Shown here in pieces: positions 15,501-27,500 of a stretch of 64,000 nt of DNA. The stretch comes from UBA9715 sp964553375 (lineage in GTDB: Bacteria > Actinomycetota > Coriobacteriia > Coriobacteriales > Eggerthellaceae). Below the pieces are notes generated by a model. The model was not told the origin of the DNA. It did no database searches and worked only from the letters and a program-made list of their open reading frames with translations. The DNA is taken from assembly GCA_964553375.1 (NCBI GenBank), contig CAZKKN010000001.1:47385-111384 (forward strand). The letters run 5' to 3'. The position numbers and the translations under genes were made by a program. Numbering within the stretch: the stretch's first letter is position 1; every line of letters begins with the position of its first letter.

Positions 15501-18500
15501 CAGCATCGCTGCGCACGGGCGGCTACACGCTGATCGAAGGCACCGACTTCACCACCAGCGTGGCGGTGAAGGGCGGAAGCGCCGTGAGCCAGGCCATCGA
15601 TGCCGGCACCTACACCCTGACCATCCGTGCCGCCGGCACCAACTTCACCGGCCGCACCAGCGTGGACTTCCGCATCGCTTCTGTGGACCTCAGTGCGGCA
15701 TCGGTCACGGCTGCCAACCAGAGCTTCGACGGCACGGCCAAGATGCCCGAGCCTCAGGTTGTGCTGAACGGCAAGGTGCTTACCAGCGGCCGTGACTACA
15801 CGGTGAGCTACCTGTCCAACACGCAGGTGGGCACCGCAACCGTTACCGTTACCGGCACCGGCAACTACACCGGCAGCGCTTCCGGCACGTTCCAGATCGC
15901 CGGCAACCCGCTGACCATCGACACGGGCGCCGTGGGCACCTTCGTGGAGATCAACGTGGCCAGCGCCGTGTACACGGCCGGTCCCGTGCAGCCCGGCGTG
16001 ACGGTGAACGTGGTGAACCGCACCGAGAATCCCGAGTGGACCGCCGGCGAGCCCAACCCCGACGTGACCGACCCGGATGATCCGAACCACTGGCTGGTGC
16101 CGCCCAGCGACTCCAGTGTGCCTCAGTACTTGGAGGAGCGCACGGTGCTGCGTCAGGGCGTGGACTTCGATCTGGCCTACGGCAACAACACCGAGGTGAC
16201 CGACGGCAGCCATAGCTACAACCCGGCCAGCAAGGCCTTCGACGGCCCGCTGCCGCTGGTTACCGTGTACCTGAAGGGCAACTACGAGGGCACCGTGACC
16301 AAGGAGTTCCAGATCGGTAAGGCCAACCTGGCCGGCGCCATCATCGGGCGTCCCGGCAAGGTGGACTTCGACAACGAAGGCAAGGCCGAGCCCAAGCCCA
16401 ACCTGACCTTCAACGGCCAGATCGTGGATGCCAGCGAGTACACCTACAGCTACGAGAACAACACCAACGCCGACCTGGGCAAGGTGCCGCGCATCATCGC
16501 TTCCGCGGGCACGCTGGTGGAAGACACCGAAGAGCGTGACGTCATAGGCGAGGACGGCCAGCCCACCGGCGAGAAGGAAACCGTGGTGATAGGTACGCAT
16601 TGGGAGGATTCCGTCCACTTCACGGGCGGCACCCAGACCAGCGCCACCTTCATCATCGGTAGCGCTACGCTGAAGACCGAGAACATCAATGTGGGCGGTC
16701 CCTACACCTTCAACGGCCAGGATCAGAAGCACGCCACGCTGAACTACGGCGGCCTGGAGCTGGTTGAGGGCACGGACTACGCCGTGAGCTACAAGCGCGT
16801 GAAGAACGCTGCGGGCGACGCCGTGGATGCGAGCGTGGATGCCACCGACCTGAAGAGCGTCGGCTGGATTGCCGCTGTGGTCACCGCCGTGCCCGGTTCG
16901 CTGTACACCCTGGGCACCACCACCAATGAGGGCGGCGAAGAGGTAGAGATCACCGAGCTGGTGAAGACGTACCAGATCGTCCCGGCCGACCTGGCCAGCA
17001 CCACCGTGAGCGGCGTGGGCGACATGGTGTACACCGGTGCCAAGCAGGTGCCCACCGCCACCCTGCGCCTGGGCAGCTACGAGTTGACGGCCGAGGACTT
17101 CGCCGTGAAGACCGAGAGCGGCCAGGCCGTGATAACCGGCGACCCGGTGAACGTGACCCCGGGTGGTGCCACCATGACCTTCATCCCGGGCACCAGCGGG
17201 AACTTCACCAACCAGCAGACGGCCACCTACCACATCACGCCGGCCGACATCTCCGCCGACGGCGTGCTGACCACCGGTGCCATGGAGCGCCGCGTGTACA
17301 ACGGCCTGGAGCAGAAGCAGGAGAACCTGGCTGTGAGCTTCGTGGGCGACGCCACCGTGCCGCTGACGAAGGATACGCACTTCACCTTGGAGTACGCCGA
17401 CAACATCAACGCCGGCACGGCCACGGTTATCGTGAAGGCCATCGAGGGCGACGACAAGAACCTCACCGGCAGCCATAGCTTCACCTTCACCATCAACCAG
17501 GCCAACCTGGCGGATGTGAACATCACCGTGCCCGAGCAGGGTTACACCGGCGTGGGCGTGGAGCCCACTATCAGCGCGGTGCTGCCCAACGGCACCGAGG
17601 CTGGCGTGGCCGTGCCTTCCAGCGCTTACACGCTGAGCTATGCCGACAACGTGAACGTGGGCGAGGCCACCGTGATCGCCACGGCCGACCCGAACGGCAA
17701 CTTCACTGGCTACAAGCTGGGCACCTTCCAGATCGTGCCCGCCTCCATCGCCGGCGCCACCGTGGTTGCGCCCGATGTGACGCTGCCCAACGATGCCGAG
17801 AGCGTGCAGCCTGCTGTGGTGGTCACCGTGAACGGCAACACCCTGACGGCTGGCACCGATTACGTGTTGGCCTACACCGCGGTTGCCAGCACCGGCGCCA
17901 CCCTGACGGCCGACGGCCTGCCCGCCACCGTGGGTACCTACAACGTGAAGGCCACCGGCAAGGGCAACTACACCGACACCACGGCCGACACGCAGTTCCA
18001 GGTGACCGCCACTCCGCTGGAGGACATCAGCGGCGACGGCTACACCGTGGAATTCGCACTGGACGGCGATGGCATATACAACGGCGCGCAGCACACCGGC
18101 ACCGTAACGGTGAAGGCCGCCGACAACACGGAGCTCACTGAGGGCACCGACTACGAAGTCACCTACAACGGCAACGTGAACGCCGGCACCGCCAGCGTGA
18201 TCATCAAGGGCCTCACCGATGCCGGCTACACCGGCGCGGTGACCCGCACCTTCCAGATCGCGCCCATGGTGCTGCCCGAGGATGCGGTGCAGGATATCGC
18301 CCCGCAGAAGGTCACCGGCAGCCAGATCACCCCGCTGGTGATCGTGAAGGCCGCCCTGGCCGACGGCGATAAGGTGCTCACCCTGGGCACGGACTACACC
18401 GTGACCTACGGCACCAACAAGACGGCTACCGAGCTGGGCACCGTGACGGTGTTCGGCAAGGGCAACTTCACCACGGCCGACGAGTTCGGCATTGAGAAGT

Positions 18501-21500
18501 CCTTCCAGATCGTGGACGACTCCGTGGCCCATGCCATCGACATCTCCAAGGCCACCATCACCCTGTGGCAGGATGGCGTGCAGGTGAACAACAGCACCTA
18601 CACCGCCGATGGCACCCCGAAGACCCCCGAGGTGCGCGTGACCGCCGAGGACGGCACCGTGCTGGAGCTGGATAACCACTTCACCGTGGAGTATCTGGAC
18701 AACGTGAACGCCGGCACCAACACCGCGCGCGTCATCGTGAGCGCCAAGGAAGGCGCCGTGCCCGTGTGCATCGGCAACAAGGAAGCCACCTTCACCATCC
18801 GCGCGAGCAACCTGATGCGCATGGCGGCGCAGGTCATGGGTACCTACACCTACACCGGCCATGTGCTGAAGCCGGTCATCCGCGTGACGGATGCCACCAC
18901 CGGCTCCGAGAACTTCGGCGCCGTGCTGACCGAGGGTACCGACTACACGCTGCGCTTCAGCCAGGGCGGCAACGATGCCACTGTGCGCGATGCCGGCACC
19001 TACAACGTGTATGTGGACTCCATCGGCAACTATCAGTACGCACCGGATATCACGAACCTCACGCTTACCGTGGAGAAGGCCGACCTGGCCCTGGCCACCC
19101 TGAGCGGCCTGGATACCAAGACCTTCAACGGCACGGCGCAGACGCCCGTTCCGGTGGTCACCCTGGGCGGCTTGGCTGTGGACAGCACCCTGTACGGCGT
19201 TGCCATCACCGATGCCAGCGGCACCGTTGTGGCTTCGCCCACCAATGCCGGCACCTACACCGTTACCGCTACGGCTAAGGCCAGCGATAACCTGGTGGAG
19301 GGCAGCAGCGTCAGCGGCACCTACACCATAGAGCCCGCTTCCGTGGCTGGCGCCACCGTGTCTGTGGGCACCGTGGCCGCCGCCTTCGAGAGCGACGGCA
19401 GCACGCCTGCCCCGGTTGATCCGGCCAGCAGCGTGGTCGTGGCCCTGGGCGGCCGCACCCTGACCGCCGGCACCACCGATGCCCCGGCCGATTACGTGGT
19501 CTCCTACGCCGTGGACAGCTCGGTTGAGGGCAACACGGGCAGCCTGCGCAACGGCCTGCCGTGTGGCGAGGGCACCTACATCGCCAACATCGCCGGCACC
19601 GTGAACTACACCGGCACCAACAGCGCCACCTTCCAGGTTGTGAAGACGGCCAATAATGCTCGCACCCTAAGCGACGTGACCTTCAGGCAGGCGGCGCAAA
19701 GGAACCAGAGGTACACTGGCGATCCCATCACGTTCCAGACCAATGCACTGACCATCAGGGCCAAGAACGCCGCCGGCACCGTTTCCAACGTAACGGGTAC
19801 GCAGCTGACCGACGACATCTCCATCGAGTACGAGAACAATGTGAACGTGGGCACCGCCACCCTGATCGTGCGCGGCACGAGCGATAAGCTCACCGGCGTT
19901 GTGTCCACCACGTTCAACATCACCCAGGCCACGTTGACGGCGGCTAACTTCGACGCCATCCCGGCCCAGGTGGAGACCGGCCGTCAGCTCACCCCGGTTA
20001 TCACCGGCACCTTCAATGGCAAGGCCCTGAAGCAGGGCGTGGACTTCACCGTGGAATACGGCGAGAACCGCAACGCTGTGGACGGCAAGAAGAACGAAGG
20101 TACCGCAAGCATCACGGCCATCGGCAACTTCATGACCACGCAGAGCAAGCCGATCAGCATGACCTTCGACATCATCCCGATGACCGAAGCGGCCGATTAC
20201 ATCGACCTGGCTGTGGCCGATGTGACCCTCACGCCTGCGAGCTTCAACTACGACGGCACCGCTAAGGAGCCCGCCGTGACCGTGAGCGTGGACGGCAAGG
20301 AGCTTGTGGAGGGTACCGACTACCAGAAGAAGTTCCAGGACAACACCGCAGTGGGCATCGCGAAGGTCGTCATCACCCCGGCGACCGGCGATGGCGCCAA
20401 CGATAAGGTGATCGGCTCCAAGACGGCGAACTTCCAGATCAACCGCACCGCAGTGGCGGCCAGCGCTCTGGACATCCGGGTGGCCAAGACCGCCTACACC
20501 GGCGCGGCTGTGACGCCTACGGTTGATGTGTACTACAAGACCGCTTCCATGCCCGAGGCTGTGCTCTTGAAGGCTAGCACGGACTACGATCTGGCGTACT
20601 ACCAGAACACCAACGTGTCCGACGGCACCGGCAGCGCTGCGCCTTACGTGGAGGTCACCCTGAAGGGCGGCTACAGCGGCAGCGCCACCAAGCGCTTCCC
20701 CATTGAGAAGGCAGACCTGGCCGGTACCGTGATCGCCGCCATCCCGGATCAGTCCTACACCGGCGACGAGATCAAGCCCACCCTGGATGTGACCTTCGGC
20801 ACCGCCAAGATCACCGAGGAGAGCGGCGAGTTCGTGGCCACCTGGGCGAACAACACCGAGGTGGGCACCGCAACGGTGACCATCACCGCCGGTGCTGACA
20901 GCCCGCACTTCAAGGAGGGCACGAGCAACTCCATCACCTTCAAGATCAAGGGCACCCCGGTTACGGCCGATGCCATCAGCATCGACGGCACGGACTTCGT
21001 CTACACCGGCCAGCCCATCAACCCGGTGGTGCTCACCGTGAACGGTCGCACCCTGGTTCTGGGCACGGACTATCAGATCGAGTTCGCGGGCAACGACAAC
21101 ACCAATGCCGGCACCATCTACTACACCATCAAGGGTGTGGACGGCAGCGGTTACGAGATCCCGGCTGCGGGCATCGTGGTGAGCGCTACGGCGAATACCG
21201 CCAAGGCCTTCACCATTGAGCCGGCTACCATCGATAGCATCACCGTGGCCGAGACCGACCTGGCCTATACCGGCAGCGACCTGGCCCCCACCGTTACCGT
21301 GACCGCTGTGGGCGGCAAGGTGCCGGGCGAGGGCGAAGGCGCGGAGCCCGTGGATGCGGCCCTTACCCTGACCGCCGATGACTACACCGTGACCTACACG
21401 CTGGACGGCAAGGCTGTGGCTGCGCCCAAGGCCGCCGGCACCTACACCGTGGGTGTGACGCCTAAGGCCAACAATGGTCACACCAACTACAAGAATGCCG

Positions 21501-24500
21501 AGACGCCCGTTACCGTCACCATGGATGTGGCTCAGGCCGCCATGGACGACGTGACCGTGACCGGCGTGGTGGACAAGGTGTTCACCGGCAGCCCCATCAC
21601 CCAGACCTACACCGTTACCTTCAACGGCCAGGCTGTGGACGCCTCCGAATACACGGCGGCTTACCAGAACAACACGGCCAAGGGCACGGCCGCCCTGGTG
21701 CTCACCAGCACCGAGGCGAACTTCACGGGCACTAAGCGCGTGGAATTCCAGATCACCGCTGCCAGCTTGAAGGCGGAAGACGGTCTGGTGACCATCGCGC
21801 CCATCCCGAATCAGGAGTTCACGGGCAGCGCCATTGAGCCGGAGCTCACGGTTCTGTACAAGGCCAGCGAGTCCGCAGAGGCCGTTGAGCTCACCAGCGC
21901 CGACTACATCATCAGCGAATGGCGTCGCAACACGGCTGTGGGCCGCGCCCTGGTGCGCATCGCCGCCAACCCGTGGGGCAACTTCGAGGGCGACCAGACG
22001 GCCACCTTCGAGATCACGCCTGCCAGCATTGCCGCTGCAACCGTGACGGCCAGCGATAAGCACATCGATGCGGACTTCACCGGCACTACGGAGCCCACGG
22101 TTACCGTGACCCTGAAGGGCATCACCCTGGTGGCCGGCGATGACTACCTGCTGAGCTACAGCGCTGCGGGCAACGGCGCCAGCCTGGTGGATGGCAAGCC
22201 CGCCAGCGCCGGTACCTACACCGTGGTGGCCACCGGCACCGGCAACTACACCGGTTCCACGGCCGCGACGAGCTTCAACCTGACCACCGACGAGGTGAAG
22301 GACATCAGCGACGCTACGGCTTACGAGGTGAAGGCCAGCGGCCTGGCAGGCCTGCAGTACACCGGCAGCGCCCATACGCCTGCCGTGACGGTGATCCCCG
22401 TGGGCGGCGCTGACGAAGACGCGTTGACGGTGGACGTTGACTACACCGTTGAGTACCAGAACAACGTGAACGCCGGCACCGCTGCCATCGTGGTCACCGG
22501 CATGGGCGAATACACCGGCACCAAGGTGATCGATTTCCAGATCGCGAAGATCCCGCTGAGCGCCGTGGCCATCAGCCCCATCGCCGACCGCGTGTACACC
22601 GGCAGCCAGATCATGCCCATCATCACCGTGAACGCCACGGTGGGCGGCGTGTATCGCCCGCTGCTGGAGGGCACCGAGTACACCGTGACCTACGGCGAGA
22701 ACACGCAGGTGGGCACCGGCACCGTGACCATCTTCGGCGTGGGCAACTTCACCACGGCTAACAGCAATAACACCGACGTGGGCGCCAGCCGTACCTTCAA
22801 CATCATCAGCGAGGAAGACGCTGAAGGTAAGGTGCGCCTGAGCACCGCGAAGGTTGAGCTGTTCAAGGAAGCCGGCCTCATCAACCCGGTGACCGACGAC
22901 ACGTACTACTACGACGGCACCGAGAAGCGCCCGTACGTGAAGGTGACGGCTGAAGACGGCACCGTGCTCACCGAGAACACGCACTACACCGTGTCCTACG
23001 TGGGCAACGTGAACGCCGGCACCGCCAAGGTGATCCTCACGGCCGGCGTGGGCGTGCTGGGCGGCAACGAGGCTGCGTTCAAGATCAACCCGAACGCCGA
23101 TGCTAAGTTCACCACCAGCATCCCGGATGCCACCTACACCTACACCGGCAGCGCCATCACCCCGGTGGTCACCGTGAAGGATGGCGAGAAGACGCTGGTC
23201 GCCGGCACTGACTACACCGTGACCTACAGCAACAACACCGCTGCGGGTACCGCTTCCTACACGGTGATCGGCAAGGGCAACTACGAGGGCAGCGCCACCG
23301 ACCCCGTGACGTTCACCATCGCCAAGGCCGACCTGTCCAGCGCGAGCATCGCCGATATGCCCAACGTGGTGTACAACACCCAGGAGCAGGCGCCCACCGT
23401 GGCGGTGCGCCTGGGCAGCAGCGTGGTGGCTCCCAGCGAGTACGACGTGCAGTACATCTACCACACCACCAACGCCGAGGGCGAGGCTGTGGACGAAGTG
23501 GTGAGCGCTCCGGTCCATCGCGGCACCTACACCGTGAAGGTGATCGGCAAGGGCGTGAACTTCGTGGCCGATAGCTCCACCGTGAAGGACTACACCATTG
23601 ACCCGGCAACGCTCTCCAGTGCCGATGTGGTGGCTGGCGACGTGCCCGCCGCGGCCGATGGCAAGAGCTCCGTGGAGCCGTCCTTGAGCGTGATCGTGGG
23701 TGGCGTGGCTCTGACCAAGGACGTGGACTTCGAGGTCATCTACACCATCGGCGCCACCGAGGATGGCAAGACCGGCACCCTGAGCGAGGGCAAGCCGGTG
23801 GCCCAGGGTAACTACATCGCCACCATCGTGGGCAAGGGCGACTACAAGGATGCCGCTTCCGCCAACTTCAAGGTGGTCCGCAGCGGCATGGCCTCCGTGC
23901 ACCACATCGTGATCGATGAGGCTGGCGTGGATAGCGATGGCAACTACACCTGCGAGTACAATGGTCTGGCTCAGGAGCCGTCCTTCGCAGTGTTCGAGTC
24001 CGAGACCGCGCGCTATCCGATGAGCCCGATGTTCTACGACCACACCTTCACCGACAACGTGGAGGCGGGCGCTGCTACGATCACCGTACGCGGCAAAGAG
24101 GCCAACAACTACTCTGGCATGGCCAGTAAGCAGTTCACCATCACTCCGTTCACCCTGGCCGACGGCACCACCGTGGAGATCGCGCCCATCGCCAAGCAGG
24201 TGGCCAACGGCCTGCAGCTCACGCCTACGGTTTCCGCCGTGGCCAAGTTCGCCGACGGCCGCACCGCCAACCTGGTGGAGGGCAAGGACTTCACCGTGGA
24301 ATACGGCGCTAACGTGAACGCCGTGACCGGTAAGACCGATGAAGGCACCGTGACCCTGCGCGGCCTGGGCAACTACCAGACGGCTGCCGCGGGCATTACC
24401 AAGACCTTCGACATCATCTCCATGGCCGATGCGATGAAGCTCTACAACCTGGCCGAGGCCACCATCACCCTGGATGCCACCAGCTTCGCCTACGACGGCA

Positions 24501-27500
24501 CCGCCAAGGAGCCTGCTGTGACCAGCGCCGTGGTGACCGTCCGCGACGACGAGGGCAACGACGTTCAGGTGACCATTGATCCGGCCGAATACGATGTGAC
24601 TTGGGTGAACAACACCGCAGCCGGAACCGCCGGTGCGATCGTGAGCGCCAAGGCCACGAGCACCACAGTGGTGGGTTCGCAGACCGTGGACTTCCAGATC
24701 ACGCCCAAGGCTATGGAAGCCAGCGACGTGGATGTGACCTTCCCGGTGATCACCTACAACGGCGCCGCTCAGACGCCGCGCATCAAGGTGGCTCTGAAGG
24801 ACGGCACCGCCCTGAAGCAGGGTGCGGACTTCGACGTGAGCTTCGAGCGCAACGTGAACGCCTGCACGGACATCACCGCGGCTGACGCCCCGGTGGCCAA
24901 GATAGCCTTCAAGGGCAACTACAAGAATACGGTGGATGCGAACTTCGCCATCAACAAGGCCAATCTGGCCAGCGTGGTGCTCTCCACCGAGGACCTGCCC
25001 TGGACCGGCGAGGAGCAGACGCCCACCCTGGTGGCCAAGCTCTCCGGCAACACCCTGGACAGCAGCTACATCAACGACACCACGCAGTTCGCCGTGAAGT
25101 ACTTCAAGGACGGCGCCGAGGTGACGCCTAAGGACATCGGCACCTACACCGTGACGGTGGAGGCCACCGACGCCTGTGGCAACTTCTACGGTTCCACCAG
25201 CGCTGAGTTCGAGGTTGGCAAGGTGCCGCTGAAGATCGCCGACAACGTTACCGTGGCAGACTCCACCTATGCGGCTGCCGGCCTTGATCCCATCAGCATG
25301 CACGTGCGGCTGGCTGGCGCCACCGAGGATACCGAGCTGCAGCGCGGTAAGGATTACACCGTTGAGTACAAGGTGAAGGCCGGCGGCACCGGCAGCCTCA
25401 CCACCCCGGCTGGCGAAGGCGAGATCGCCCTGCCGCTGAACGCCGGCGACTACGAGGCCGTGATCAGCCTCACCGCCGAGGCTCAGAAGAACTACGGCGT
25501 GGGCGGCGAAGGCGCCGACACCGATGCCAAGACCCTCACGGTGCCCTTCACCGTGAAGAAGGCCGTGGTCTCCAAGATGGAGCAGGATGGCAGCCTGACC
25601 TTCAACAACAAGGCTCAGGAAGTGGCCCTCACCATTGAGGCCGAAGGCGGCATTGCCGCTGGCGCCACCGAGGCCGCCACGCTGAGCCTGGTTGCGGGCG
25701 ACGGCAAGGACTACACCGTGACCAACTACGCCAAGGACGCCACGGTGGAGAACAACAACGCCAACCTGGTGGAAGGCAAGCCCTTCAACGCTGGCAGCTA
25801 CACCGCCCAGGTGAACCTGAGCAGCAACTTCCAGCTGCCCGAGGGCATGACCGATACCGGCAGCTTCAAGATCGCCCCGGCCAGCCTGGCTACGGCCAAG
25901 GTGGTCCAGGCCGATGCAGCCAGCCTGATCTATGACGGCACCAACAAGCACAGCGCCGTGAAGGCCACTGTGACCATTGAGCTTGACGGCCAGACCGTGC
26001 AGCTGGTGCCCGATAAGGATTACAAGCTGAACGTGCCCAGCACCGTGATCAATGCGGGCAGCTATCAGATGGTCGCTGCCGGCTTGGGTAACTACACCGG
26101 CACGCCCAGCAAGCTGACCCTGTTCAAGATCGCCAAGAAGCAGGTCACCGCCACGCTGAGCTTCGAGTCCAGCATCGATGGTCTGATGTACGGCCAGGAC
26201 ATCCCGGCCCACAACGTGACCTTCACTGGCCTGACCGCCGCCGACGCGGCGCTCATGGGCAGCGATCCCAACACCGCCAGCACGGCCAACCCCATCCCCT
26301 ACACGGTGGAGCGCAACGCCCCGGCCGCTGGCGCCACCGGCACCTTCACCTACGTGGTGCGTCTGGGCAGCCTGCCTAAGAACTACGACGTGCTGAATGC
26401 CAAGGGCCGTCCGGCCAAGCGCAACGAGGAACTGGTGCGCACGGTGTTCACCGTGGATCCGAAGCCGGTTGATCATGCGACCATCAAGCCCACCATGGGC
26501 GCCGGCTATCCGAACTTCCTGTTCGATGAGCAGCTGGACCGCTACCTGGTGCATGACGAGGACTTCATCGTGGCCTACTATTACCGCCTGAGCACCGGTT
26601 CCCGTGGCTCGCTGGTGGGCAACGGCCGCGACTATCCCACTCAGTCCGGTAGCTACATCGCCTACATCGAGGGCACCCGTAACTACACCAGCTTCGTTGA
26701 AGTGCCCTTCAACGTGGGCGAGGCCGACATGGCAACGGGCAACGTGATCGCGTGCACCACGCCTACGAACTTCAAGTACAACGCGGCCACGCAGAACATC
26801 CCGGTGCGCATCACCGACGAGTACGGCAGCGAGACGGAATACCGCCCGCAGCAGGATTACACCGTGGTGTACTACGCACCCGGTAGCGCTGCTGCCAAGG
26901 TTGCTCCGTTCGCCAGCGGCTCCTACAGCATCCCCGCCAAGGCGCCGGGTGAGTACACCGTGGTTGCCAGCGCTGCGCCCAACAGCAACTACAGGGGCAC
27001 GCTGACCACCAAGTTCACCATGGACTCCGCGGTTCTGGGCAGCGGCACCGCCCGCTTCGAGATCCCGGATGTGACCTACAGCTCCGTCATGGGCGCTGTG
27101 GCCCTGCCCACGGTGACCGTGAGCAGCAGCCGCGTGGTGCTGCGCCAGGGCGCCGACTACACCGTTGAGTACGCCACGCTGGATTCCGAGGGCAACGAAG
27201 TGGTGCAGTTGGGCAACAGCCTGAACAAGCTCACCGCTGCCATGGTGGGCGATGGCGTTGACATCCGTGCCACCTTCAAGGCGGTGGACGGCAGCGGCTT
27301 CACCACCGTTGTGAACACCACCACCATAACGGTGCCTCCCACCGAAGAGGGCGGCCAGCCCACCGAGATCACGGAGACCATCGTGGGCGAGCGCCTGACC
27401 TTCCATGTGTTCCCCGGCGGCGGTAACCAGGGTGAGGACATCAACGTGGGTCGCGACAACATGCTGCTCACCTTCGGCTCGGAGCTGCCCAGCTACGCTT

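Noticed and set aside
8672..18862. Antisense open frame of 3,396 codons on the - strand
   Set aside because: Codon-aligned mirror of gene A repeats; same His/Gly/Val-rich composition; no independent evidence of coding.
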